The translations under genes were made by a program, and so were the position numbers. Under the pieces are notes generated by a model. That model was not told the origin of the DNA. It made no database searches and worked only from the letters and a program-made list of their open reading frames with translations. A stretch of DNA of 8,660 nucleotides from Alcaligenaceae bacterium (GTDB lineage Bacteria > Pseudomonadota > Gammaproteobacteria > Burkholderiales > Burkholderiaceae_B). Position 1 is the stretch's first letter; the number at the start of each line of letters is the position of its first letter. Shown in pieces: positions 1 to 6,342 of the stretch. The stretch spans positions 1 through 8,660 of the forward strand of contig JAJUJN010000073.1 in NCBI GenBank assembly GCA_029265335.1. Direction: 5' to 3'.

Positions 1-485
1 ATATCGGTACGCACTTCGGCGCCACGAAGTTTGTCGGCCCGAGCCACTACAAAGCCATGCTCGATACGAATGTCGGCGCCCAGTGCCGCCAGCCCCTTGA
101 TGTGCTGGTCGACCGGTCTTTGCCCGATGGCGCAGCCACCGGGCAGGCTGACGCGCGCCTCGCCGAAGCGGGCAAGCAGCGGCCCCAGCACGAGAATGGA
201 GGCACGCATGGTTTTTACCAGCTCGTAGGGAGCCTCGAGCGAATCCACCTGATGAGCACGCAGGCAAAGCTCATGCTCGCCGGGGCTGCCAACGATCGTC
301 ACCCCCAGTTGTCGCAGCAACTTGAGCATGGTAGCGATGTCGTTGAGATCGGGTACGTTTTCGAGCCGCAAGGTATCGCCCGTGAGCAGGCTGGCGCAAA
401 GAATGGGCAATGCAGCATTCTTGGCGCCCGAAATGCGCACGCTACCCTGCAGGGAGGTACCGCCGGAGATCTTGAGCTTGTCCAT
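1..485 (-). CDS. murA: UDP-N-acetylglucosamine 1-carboxyvinyltransferase MurA (N-terminal part, cut by window edge)
   Basis: MurA transfers enolpyruvate from PEP to UDP-GlcNAc in the cytoplasm, the first committed step of peptidoglycan synthesis. The visible 161 residues start MDKLKISGG and run in frame off the left edge; the family is about 420 residues, so roughly 60% is missing. Family hallmarks are present: the substrate-binding K22-N23 pair in SGAKNA, Arg94 in KTMRAS, and the [13 protein letters not shown] loop carrying the catalytic cysteine (Cys118 here, Cys115 in E. coli), which is the fosfomycin target. The cysteine is retained, so intrinsic fosfomycin resistance through Cys-to-Asp replacement is not indicated. 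It lies 22 bases downstream of ibaG in the same direction. No clear Shine-Dalgarno precedes the ATG, which suggests translation linked to the upstream gene. Identity is very secure. Confidence 0.97.
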   Translation of the reverse strand, partial: MDKLKISGGTSLQGSVRISGAKNAALPILCASLLTGDTLRLENVPDLNDIATMLKLLRQLGVTIVGSPGEHELCLRAHQVDSLEAPYELVKTMRASILVLGPLLARFGEARVSLPGGCAIGQRPVDQHIKGLAALGADIRIEHGFVVARADKLRGAEVRTD

Positions 486-507
486 GATGTGGCAGCGAGC
501 AGCGAGT

Positions 508-759
508 TCAGCCAGCCCGGTTCGCCCACTCCTCAGGGGTTAGGGTTTGCATGGAAAGCGCGTGAATTTCGGCACGCATGCGGTCGCCGAGCGCGGCATA
601 CACCAATTGATGGCGGGCCACAGGACGTTTGCCCTCGAACGACGGCGAGACAATGATGGCTTCGAAGTGATGTCCGTCGCCCTCGACCGCCACGTGCTCG
701 CAAGGCAAGCCGGCAGCAATGTATTCACGCACTTTTTCGGGGGTGGGCAGAGTATCCAT
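508..759 (-). CDS. ibaG: BolA-family protein, IbaG-like
   Basis: This 83-residue protein matches the BolA family at the usual length for the IbaG/YrbA branch. Seen in the sequence: the [22 protein letters not shown] core (about residues 23-44), the invariant-type His in IHALSMQT (His66), and a C-terminal TPEEWA motif very like IbaG's TPAEWA. Cys20 and His30/His31 are further possible metal ligands. BolA proteins pair with monothiol glutaredoxins and can share a [2Fe-2S] cluster; in E. coli ibaG is acid-responsive and also sits between the mla genes and murA. A GAGGAG ribosome site (768-773, minus strand) lies 8 bases before the ATG, inside the end of the upstream permease gene, whose stop is only 4 bases away. 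It is probably co-transcribed with and coupled to its neighbours. The exact role is inferred. Confidence 0.92.
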   Translation of the reverse strand: MDTLPTPEKVREYIAAGLPCEHVAVEGDGHHFEAIIVSPSFEGKRPVARHQLVYAALGDRMRAEIHALSMQTLTPEEWANRAG

Positions 760-763
760 GGAA

Positions 764-1555
764 TCAGCTCCTCAGTTTGTAGCCGCTGGCGAGGAGTCGC
801 AGTGCCAAGAGGGCCAGCACGATGCAAACCCCGCCCACAACGGCGAGACTCTGCCAGGGCGAGACATCCGACATGCCAAAAAAGCCATAGCGGAAGCCAT
901 CGATGGCGTAGAACACCGGGTTCCAGTGCGACACCGCTTGCCAGAAAGGCGGCAGTGAGTTGATGGAATAGAACACGCCGGACAAGAACGTGGCCGGCAT
1001 GATCAGAAAATTCTGGAAGGCCGCGATCTGGTCGAATTTTTCGGCCCAGATACCCGCCACAACGCCCATGGTGGCCATGGCCATGCACGAGAGTGCGGCA
1101 AAAACGAGCATCCAAAGCGGCTGGGCCAGATAAGGCTCAGAAAAGAACAGTGTGACCAACCACACGCCCAGGCCCACCACCAGGCCCCGCACCACCGAAG
1201 CGAGCACGTAGGCGGAGTAAATCTCGAAATGCGAGAGTGGTGGCAAAAGCACGAACACCAGATTGCCCGTGACTCGACTCTGGATGAGCGACGATGAGGA
1301 GTTGGAGAAAGAGTTCTGCAACATGCTCATCATGATGAGACCGGGCACGAGAAACGCCACATAGGGAATGGCATCGTAAACGCGCACGTGATCGCTCAAC
1401 ACATGTGAGAACACCATGAGGTAGAGCAAGGCGGTAACCACCGGGGCAGCCACCGTTTGGAACGACACCTTGTAGAAGCGCAGCAGTTCTTTATAGAACA
1501 ACGTAGGAAAGCCACTACCGCCCCGCAAATTCGGTTGCAAGATAGGTTTGGTCAT
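764..1555 (-). CDS. ABC-2 type transporter permease, YadH-like
   Basis: A 263-residue polytopic membrane protein of the ABC-2 permease family, close in length to E. coli YadH. Predicted membrane spans by eye: about residues 34-51, 63-83, 112-136, 144-168, 178-196 and 236-255. An amphipathic N-terminus (FYKELLRFYKVSFQT) precedes the first span. The segment NSFSNSSSSLIQSRVTGN followed by LPPLSHFE (about 81-111) and the motif MPATFLSGVFYSINSLPPFW (186-205) are typical of this family. Its ATG overlaps the stop of the upstream ATPase gene as ATGA, so the two form one exporter. The substrate is not known for YadGH-type pairs. Location between mla genes and ibaG-murA suggests an envelope molecule, but that is inference only. 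Confidence 0.93.
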   Translation of the reverse strand: MTKPILQPNLRGGSGFPTLFYKELLRFYKVSFQTVAAPVVTALLYLMVFSHVLSDHVRVYDAIPYVAFLVPGLIMMSMLQNSFSNSSSSLIQSRVTGNLVFVLLPPLSHFEIYSAYVLASVVRGLVVGLGVWLVTLFFSEPYLAQPLWMLVFAALSCMAMATMGVVAGIWAEKFDQIAAFQNFLIMPATFLSGVFYSINSLPPFWQAVSHWNPVFYAIDGFRYGFFGMSDVSPWQSLAVVGGVCIVLALLALRLLASGYKLRS

Positions 1556-2343
1556 ATGGCTTCCTCACGCTTGCGCGCTTCGTTTTCCATGATGCGCACG
1601 AAAGCTTCTTCGAGGTCTTCCCCGCCCACTTGCTCCACCAGATGGGCGGTTTCATCGAGAGCGATGATGCGCCCGCTCTTGAGCATGGCGATTCGGCCGC
1701 AAAGCGCCTCGGCCTCTTCGAGATAATGCGTAGTGAGCAACACCGTGTGCCCTTGATTGTTGAGCCGCGCAATGAACTCCCAGAGCGATCGCCGAAGGTC
1801 GACGTCGACACCCGCGGTAGGTTCGTCGAGCACGATCACGGGCGGACGGTGCACCAGAGCTTGCGCCACCAGCACCCGTCGTTTCATGCCGCCCGACAGC
1901 GCACGCATATTGGAATCGGCCTTGTCGGACAAGCCCAGATTGGCCAGGATTTCGTCGATCCAGTCGTCGTTGCGGCGCAGGCCGTAGTAACCCGATTGCA
2001 GGCGCAAGGTTTCGCGCACCGTAAAAAAGGGGTCAAAAACCAGTTCCTGCGGCACGACACCCAACGAGCGGCGGGCCAGGGCGTATTGCGCCTGAACGTC
2101 GTAGCCGCACACCGACACACGCCCGGAAGTGGCGTGAGCGAGGCCGGCCAACACCGATATCAGTGTGGTTTTGCCCGCGCCATTGGGCCCCAGCAAACCG
2201 AAAAACTCGCCGTGCTCAATGGTGAGACTGACGTTGTCGAGCGCCTGAAAGCCCGGGCCGGGACGACGACCACGCAGGCGCCCGAGCAGGCCAACCGGCT
2301 CGGGATAGATTTTGCTGAGATTTTGAATGGAAACCGCGGACAT
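1552..2343 (-). CDS. ABC transporter ATP-binding protein, YadG-like
   Basis: A 263-residue nucleotide-binding subunit partnering the permease downstream. Motifs seen: Walker A GPNGAGKTT (52-60), Q-loop Gln99 in VVPQE, signature LSGGM (149-153), Walker B VIVLDEP (169-175), D-loop AGVD (177-180) and switch His206 in TTHYLEEAE. The runs TSGRVSVCGYD, SGGMKRRVLVAQAL and DEPTAGVDVDLRRS are very close to E. coli YadG. The start at MSAVSIQNLSKIYPEP is chosen by homology. The frame is open up to 2415, but the extra 24 residues look non-conserved and have no ribosome site. The chosen ATG also lacks a Shine-Dalgarno. An Arg-rich insertion (about 18-32, GLLGRLRGRRPGPGF) precedes the A-loop region and is not in YadG as I recall it. 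Substrate unknown. Confidence 0.93.
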   Translation of the reverse strand: MSAVSIQNLSKIYPEPVGLLGRLRGRRPGPGFQALDNVSLTIEHGEFFGLLGPNGAGKTTLISVLAGLAHATSGRVSVCGYDVQAQYALARRSLGVVPQELVFDPFFTVRETLRLQSGYYGLRRNDDWIDEILANLGLSDKADSNMRALSGGMKRRVLVAQALVHRPPVIVLDEPTAGVDVDLRRSLWEFIARLNNQGHTVLLTTHYLEEAEALCGRIAMLKSGRIIALDETAHLVEQVGGEDLEEAFVRIMENEARKREEAI

Positions 2344-2385
2344 AAGAAAGGAGGGCCTGATAGTGCCAAGCCTTCCATTATAGGC

Positions 2386-2436
2386 GCTGCCGCAAACCTT
2401 GCCCTGTCTGGGCATAGACAGCGAGACGCCGGCAGC
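2386..2436 (-). promoter_or_regulatory. Nested inverted repeat between mlaC and the ABC ATPase gene
   Basis: Two perfect stems are nested. The outer arms are GCTGCCG (2386-2392) and CGGCAGC (2430-2436). The inner arms are CTGTCT (2404-2409) and AGACAG (2416-2421) with a 6-base loop. There is no T-run after the stem on the minus strand, so a simple intrinsic terminator is unlikely. An RNA processing or attenuation element separating mla from the exporter genes is possible. It lies in the 106-base gap where mlaB would be expected; nothing resembling a STAS domain is encoded there. Confidence 0.35.
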
Positions 2437-2449
2437 ACCCCACGACGGA

Positions 2450-3124
2450 TCAGTTTCGGGCCTGGAGCTCGCGAATGAGGCCGTCGATGCCAGAACGTTG
2501 AATTTCGGTGGCGAACTGGTTGCGATAGTTCTGAATCAACCAGATACCTTCCACGCTGAGATCGTACACCCGCCAACCTTCAGGCGTGCGCTCGAGACGG
2601 TAATCGACAGCGGCCGGCTCGATGCCCGATTGGGTGACCCGAGTGCGCACGACCACGTCGTCGGCATTGGGGTCACCGCGGAACGGCAGCATGGTGAACG
2701 ACAGGCTGTCGTCGATTTCGCGGAAAGCTCCACGATAGGTTTGCAGCAGCGTGCCGCGGAAAGCGTCGACCAGGGCTGCGCGCTGCTCGGGCGAAGCCTC
2801 GCGCCAGTAACGACCGGTAGCGAGCCGTGTGGTCTTTTCGAAGTTCACATACGGCATGAGGTATTCATCGATCACCTCGTTGATGCGCTCGGGGTCGGCC
2901 TCGCGCAATTTGGGGTCGCTTTTGAGCACCTCGAGCGCCTGGTTCGCCACTTGCTCCACAAAAACCTGGGGTTCGGCCTGCGGGTTGGGTGTTTCGGCAG
3001 CCCGCGCCATTTGCGGCGCGCCCTGTGCGGCCAGCAAAAGGCCGAGCCCAGCCATGGCGAACAGCACCCGCCGCCGAGCGGCGGGCATCATCACGTTGGT
3101 AGTCCAGCGAAGGGTTCGAGACAT
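2450..3124 (-). CDS. mlaC: Periplasmic phospholipid-binding protein MlaC
   Basis: MlaC (Ttg2D/'toluene tolerance' family) shuttles phospholipid between outer-membrane MlaA and inner-membrane MlaFED. The product is 224 residues, near the family's usual 200-220. The N-terminus has an Arg cluster (RRR, 17-19), a hydrophobic core (VLFAMAGLGLLLAA, 20-33) and an ARA-A signal-peptidase-type site near residue 42. The mature part has family features: VNFEKTTRLATGRYWREASPEQR (93-115), a long helix LVDAFRGTLLQTY (118-130), and C-terminal GWRVYDLSVEGIWLIQNYRNQF (183-204). The start at 3124 is supported by an AGGAG site 5 bases upstream; the frame is open to an upstream ATG at 3181 without such a site. 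It follows mlaA after 87 bases. The Arg-rich signal resembles, but does not prove, a Tat signal. Confidence 0.95.
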   Translation of the reverse strand: MSRTLRWTTNVMMPAARRRVLFAMAGLGLLLAAQGAPQMARAAETPNPQAEPQVFVEQVANQALEVLKSDPKLREADPERINEVIDEYLMPYVNFEKTTRLATGRYWREASPEQRAALVDAFRGTLLQTYRGAFREIDDSLSFTMLPFRGDPNADDVVVRTRVTQSGIEPAAVDYRLERTPEGWRVYDLSVEGIWLIQNYRNQFATEIQRSGIDGLIRELQARN

Positions 3125-3211
3125 GCAAACTCCTGAATTCAGTGACCGACAATACCCGGCGACAATAGCTTGAGACTGCATCGACGAGCCGGCAGTTCCG
3201 CACTCAACCGA

Positions 3212-4099
3212 TCAGCGCGCCAACATCGGCAGCGGCACTTCGTCGGCCGACCTTGCCGACGCCTGAGAATCGGCTGACGAGGCCGCCTCTGCCGGATCAT
3301 CGTAATCAGGAGCCTCCGGATCGTCGTAGTCGGGCAAGGCCGGATCGTCGTAGTCGGGCGCTTCTGGATCGTCGTAATCGGGCAACGAGTAATCTGGCAG
3401 ATCCGGATCGGCGTAAAAGCCGCGTACCCGCTGCTCGCGGCGCTGCAAATAGGCGTCGCGCACAAACGAATAGGGATCGAGAGCGAGCTTGTTCACCATA
3501 TCCACCGCACCGATCAACTGCGCGCGCTGATCGACCAAGCTGATGCCCCGCAGGGTGTTACGCAGCCGCACGTTGTCGTGATACCCGATCACGTTGCCCT
3601 GGAAGTCGGCGATCATGCCAACGCCATCGCGCACCGTGCTCGGCCCCAGGAACGGCAACACCAAATAGGGCCCCTGCCCAAACCCCCAAACGCCCAGGGT
3701 CGTGCCGAAATCGTTTTGCACGCGGGCCACGCCCACTTCCGACGCCCGGTCGAAACATCCGAATACGCCCAGCGTGCTGTTCATGAGCACGCGGCCCGTG
3801 GTGTTGATGCCTTCCGGCATACGGGCCTGCAGGAAACTGTTGGCGGCCGACCAGATATCCCGCATGTTGGCGAACATGTTGTGCACACAGCTGCGCACGG
3901 GCGGCGGCACGATATCGCGATAGGCGGTGGCCACTGGCTCGAAGACGTGTTCGTCCACCGCCATGTTCATTTTGTAGACGGAGCGGTTGACCGATTCAAA
4001 TGGGTCGCGTGGATCGGGCTCACCGGGCACCGTGGCGCAACCCGCGGCCAAAGCAGCGGCTGCCAGAGGCATCAGACAACGAAAGGAGATGGAGCTCAT
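3212..4099 (-). CDS. mlaA: Outer-membrane lipoprotein MlaA (VacJ) with acidic repeat tail
   Basis: MlaA removes mislocalised phospholipids from the outer leaflet of the outer membrane and passes them to MlaC. The 295-residue product has a lipoprotein signal ending ALAAGC, with Cys21 the lipidated residue. Ala follows it rather than Asp, consistent with outer-membrane sorting. VacJ motifs follow: DPFESVNRSVYKMN (32-45), the NTTGRVLMNSTLGVFGCFD segment (99-117), DFGTTLGVWGFGQGPYLVLPFLGPSTVRDG (130-159) and YSFVRDAYLQRREQR (210-224). The conserved domain ends near 230. Beyond it is an extra tail of about 65 residues with four DYDDPxxP repeats, making the protein longer than E. coli MlaA (about 251). 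The ATG overlaps the mlaD stop as ATGA, and an AGAAGG site (4109-4114, minus) precedes it. In E. coli mlaA is encoded elsewhere; here it is within the operon. Confidence 0.96.
   Translation of the reverse strand: MSSISFRCLMPLAAAALAAGCATVPGEPDPRDPFESVNRSVYKMNMAVDEHVFEPVATAYRDIVPPPVRSCVHNMFANMRDIWSAANSFLQARMPEGINTTGRVLMNSTLGVFGCFDRASEVGVARVQNDFGTTLGVWGFGQGPYLVLPFLGPSTVRDGVGMIADFQGNVIGYHDNVRLRNTLRGISLVDQRAQLIGAVDMVNKLALDPYSFVRDAYLQRREQRVRGFYADPDLPDYSLPDYDDPEAPDYDDPALPDYDDPEAPDYDDPAEAASSADSQASARSADEVPLPMLAR
3284..3379 (-). repeat. Four tandem 24-bp units in mlaA encoding DYDDPxxP
   Basis: Units occupy 3356-3379, 3332-3355, 3308-3331 and 3284-3307 and encode DYDDPEAP, DYDDPALP, DYDDPEAP and DYDDPAEA (residues 241-272 of MlaA). 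A degenerate half unit DYSLP comes before them. The shared DNA core on the plus strand is close to GGATCGTCGTA; third-position differences show the copies are not fresh duplications. Each unit is a multiple of 3, so copy-number change would alter tail length without breaking the frame. Confidence 0.9.
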
Positions 4100-4596
4100 G
4101 GCGAGACGCCTTCTGAGGTGGAAGAGGAATCAGCCGAACCACGGTCGCTAGCCATGCTGTAGAGGAACTGGCTGATAAGGTTTTCGAGCACGATGGCGCT
4201 CTGCGTGTAGGTGATGACGTCGCCATTGGCCAGCATGCGGTCTTCAGCGCCGGGTTCAATACCCAGATACTGCTCGCCCAGCAAGCCCGAAGTGAGAATG
4301 GCCACCGAGGAATCCACCGGGAACTCATAGCCTTCGTCGAGCTTGAGCCGCACCACCGCCTCGTAGGTTTGGGGGTTGAGACCTATGCTTTCGACCCGGC
4401 CCACCACCACGCCTGCGCTCTTCACCGCAGCACGGGTCTTGAGGCCCCCGATATTGTGAAAGTTGGCCTCAACCGTGTAGGTGGGCCCCCAGGCGAAGCT
4501 GGCCAGATTGCCGGCGCGCAACGCAAGGAAGACCAGCGCGACTATGCCGAGCAAGACAAAAAGACCAACCCAGAAATCGACTTTGGTTTGCGACAT
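4096..4596 (-). CDS. mlaD: MCE-domain substrate-binding protein MlaD
   Basis: MlaD is the inner-membrane-anchored periplasmic ring subunit of the MlaFEDB complex; six copies form a hydrophobic channel for phospholipid. The 166-residue product has one N-terminal membrane anchor (about 8-28, FWVGLFVLLGIVALVFLAL) and one MCE domain (about 39-117) with NIGGLKTRAAVKSAGVVVGRVESI and SGLLGEQYLGIEPG. A short C-terminal helix IVLENLISQFLYSM (135-148) resembles the E. coli helix that contributes to the pore. The last 18 residues are Ser-rich and probably disordered. It starts 31 bases after mlaE with only a weak GGA ribosome site and overlaps mlaA by ATGA. The single MCE domain and length fit MlaD rather than the multi-domain PqiB/YebT proteins. 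Confidence 0.96.
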   Translation of the reverse strand: MSQTKVDFWVGLFVLLGIVALVFLALRAGNLASFAWGPTYTVEANFHNIGGLKTRAAVKSAGVVVGRVESIGLNPQTYEAVVRLKLDEGYEFPVDSSVAILTSGLLGEQYLGIEPGAEDRMLANGDVITYTQSAIVLENLISQFLYSMASDRGSADSSSTSEGVSP

Positions 4597-4627
4597 GGCG
4601 ATATTCCAATATTTGACGGTGGGGGAG

Positions 4628-5413
4628 CTAGCTGAACATGAGAGCGGTGAGCACGAAATCGAGCGCTAGCACCACCAGAGAGCCAACCACTACGGTTTGT
4701 GTGGTGGCCCGCGCCACCCCCTCCGGCGTGGCACGAGCTTGCCACCCGCTGTATAGCGCAATGAGCGTAACGGCGAAGCCGAACACCACACTCTTGATGA
4801 CGCCGTTCAGCACATCAGCAAAAACATCAACTCCGGCCTGCATTTGGGCCCAGAAAGAACCGGCGTCTACCCCGATCATCTGAACACCGACCACCCAGCC
4901 GCCCATCACCCCCACCATGGAGAAAACGGCGGCCAGTATGGGCATGGCGATGACGCCGCCCCAGAACCTGGGCACGACCACACGCCGGATGGGATCCACT
5001 GCCATCACTTCCATGGCTGCAATTTGCTCGCCGGCCTTCATCAGACCGATTTCGGCAGTGAGCGAAGTACCTGCGCGGCCGGCAAACAGCAGAGCGGTGA
5101 CCACCGGGCCCAGCTCTCGCACCAAAGCGAGAGCCACCAGCACGCCCAAAGCTTCTTCGGAACCATAGTTGCTGAGCGTGTAATAACCCTGCAGGCCGAG
5201 CACAAAGCCCACGAACAAGCCCGACACGGCAATGATCAGCAGCGAGTGATTACCCAGAAAGAAAACCTGCTGCCAGAGCAACCGGGGACGGCGCAACACA
5301 ATGCCGCTGCGCATCAGGATGGCCAGGAAGAACCGCGTACAAAGACCTAGCGTATACAGCGCCCGCCGCCCGGCGCCGCCGCAATTTGCAATGAAACTCA
5401 ACGCCCGGCTCAT
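4628..5413 (-). CDS. mlaE: Mla phospholipid ABC transporter permease MlaE
   Basis: MlaE is the integral membrane subunit of the MlaFEDB phospholipid transporter. The product is 261 residues, matching the family. Hydrophobic segments lie near 58-76, 88-112, 150-180, 203-222 and 239-259, with an N-terminal interfacial helix near 20-40. The strongly conserved MlaE block RELGPVVTALLFAGRAGTSLTAEIGLMKAGEQIAAMEVMAVDP (99-141) is intact; it contains the coupling-helix region that contacts the ATPase. The ATG overlaps the mlaF stop as ATGA and is preceded by GGAGGT (5419-5424, minus) at 5-base spacing, the best ribosome site in the cluster. Identity is very secure. Confidence 0.97.
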   Translation of the reverse strand: MSRALSFIANCGGAGRRALYTLGLCTRFFLAILMRSGIVLRRPRLLWQQVFFLGNHSLLIIAVSGLFVGFVLGLQGYYTLSNYGSEEALGVLVALALVRELGPVVTALLFAGRAGTSLTAEIGLMKAGEQIAAMEVMAVDPIRRVVVPRFWGGVIAMPILAAVFSMVGVMGGWVVGVQMIGVDAGSFWAQMQAGVDVFADVLNGVIKSVVFGFAVTLIALYSGWQARATPEGVARATTQTVVVGSLVVLALDFVLTALMFS

Positions 5414-6252
5414 GGCGCACCTCCGTTACTGCCGCCGCGCTTCGCCAACCAGCGGTCGAAGGCCTCGGACTGCGGGTAATGGAAGGCTACCGGGCCGTCG
5501 GGAGCACCGTCGATGAATTGCCGCACATAAGGATCGGTGCTGGCGCGGAGCTCGTCGGGAGTGCCGGCCGCCTTGCAATGCCCTTGCCCAATCAACACGA
5601 CGTGATCGGAAATCTGAAAAGATTCGGGCACATCGTGTGTAATCAGCAATGACGCACAACCGAGCTCGTCGGACAGGTTTCGAATGAGTCGGGCCGCAAC
5701 ACCCATGGCAATGGGGTCGAGCCCGGCAAATGGCTCATCGTAAAGCACTAGCTCGGGATTGAGCACCACTGCGCGCGCCAACGCCACTCGACGAGCCATG
5801 CCGCCAGAGATTTCGCTGGTTCGCAGATGGGCCGCGGTGCGTAGACCGACTGCCTCCAGCCGATCGAGCACCCGCTGGGTGAGCTCGGCCTCGCCGAGCT
5901 TGGTGTGCTCACGCAACGGAAAGGCAACGTTCACGAATACGGTGAGGTCAGTGAACAAGGCCCCTTGCTGAAACAACACGCCCATGCGCTGCCGCAATTG
6001 ACGCAGCCGGTTGGCGCCCACGTTGGCGAGGTTCTCGCCAAATATCGACACCCGACCTGCCATAGGCGCCAACTGACCCGTGGCGCCACGCAATATTGTG
6101 GTTTTGCCCGACCCGGAACCGCCCAGCAGAGTGACCACCTGCCCGGGGCCTACCGAGAGAGAGATATCGTGCAGCAACGGCTTCTCGCCATAGCCGAGCG
6201 CCACCTGTTCGAAGGCTAGCGCCGGTTGGCTGGATGCTGTGGGGTTGGGCAT
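5410..6252 (-). CDS. mlaF: Mla phospholipid ABC transporter ATPase MlaF
   Basis: MlaF is the cytoplasmic ATPase driving MlaE/MlaD. Motifs seen in the 280-residue product: Walker A GGSGSGKTT (44-52), Q-loop Gln95 in VLFQQGALF, signature ISGGM (148-152), Walker B LVLYDEP (168-174), D-loop AGLDP and switch His206 in LITHDV. The C-terminus has the MlaF-type extension (YVRQFIDGAPDGPVAFHYP, 242-260), known in E. coli to reach across to the partner MlaF near the MlaB site. A further ~20 residues (SEAFDRWLAKRGGSNGGAP) are added here. The start MPNPTASSQPALAFEQ is preferred; a GTG 22 codons upstream (6318) keeps the frame open but adds a non-conserved Cys-rich stretch. It is the first gene of the cluster. 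The usual partner MlaB is not encoded nearby. Confidence 0.96.
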   Translation of the reverse strand: MPNPTASSQPALAFEQVALGYGEKPLLHDISLSVGPGQVVTLLGGSGSGKTTILRGATGQLAPMAGRVSIFGENLANVGANRLRQLRQRMGVLFQQGALFTDLTVFVNVAFPLREHTKLGEAELTQRVLDRLEAVGLRTAAHLRTSEISGGMARRVALARAVVLNPELVLYDEPFAGLDPIAMGVAARLIRNLSDELGCASLLITHDVPESFQISDHVVLIGQGHCKAAGTPDELRASTDPYVRQFIDGAPDGPVAFHYPQSEAFDRWLAKRGGSNGGAP

Positions 6253-6342
6253 GGAATCAGCGGAGTCACAACAAAACGGCCATTCTAACCGTAGAAGCAA
6301 GGCGGCACATTTCCGCACCCAAGGCGCGACTCCCGCGCAACA
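6253..6342 (-). promoter_or_regulatory. Possible mla operon promoter region and regulator 3' end
   Basis: This 90-base gap separates the regulator's stop from mlaF, both on the minus strand. A -10-like TAGAAT (6282-6287, minus) would place a start site around 6275, giving a leader of about 23 bases. No convincing -35 sits 16-18 bases upstream. A short GC stem, GCGCG (6324-6328) with CGCGC (6334-6338), follows the regulator's stop but lacks a T-run, so it is at best a weak terminator. Read-through from the regulator into mla cannot be excluded. Confidence 0.35.

Noticed and set aside
57..656. 199-residue plus-strand frame opposite murA and ibaG
   Set aside because: Covers two well-supported genes on the other strand and reads as low-quality, His/Gln/Arg-rich sequence.
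2344..2415. 24-residue N-terminal extension of the ABC ATPase
   Set aside because: No ribosome site at 2415 and the peptide looks non-conserved; MSAVSIQ aligns with the family start.
1630..2478. 282-residue plus-strand frame opposite the ABC ATPase gene
   Set aside because: Lies across the ATPase gene, whose Walker and signature motifs are intact; the plus-strand product resembles nothing known.
2399..3136. 245-residue plus-strand frame opposite mlaC
   Set aside because: Antisense shadow of a clear MlaC gene; no start signals or protein features.
3284..3379. CRISPR-like regular repeats
   Set aside because: Units are contiguous with no spacers, keep the mlaA frame and differ at third positions, so they are protein-coding tandem repeats.
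3578..4162. Plus-strand frame opposite mlaA
   Set aside because: His-rich antisense translation of a clear lipoprotein gene; no independent support.
6253..6318. GTG-started N-terminal extension of MlaF
   Set aside because: The added residues (Cys-rich, starting at 6318) are unlike MlaF N-termini and contain the likely promoter; the ATG at 6252 gives the usual length.
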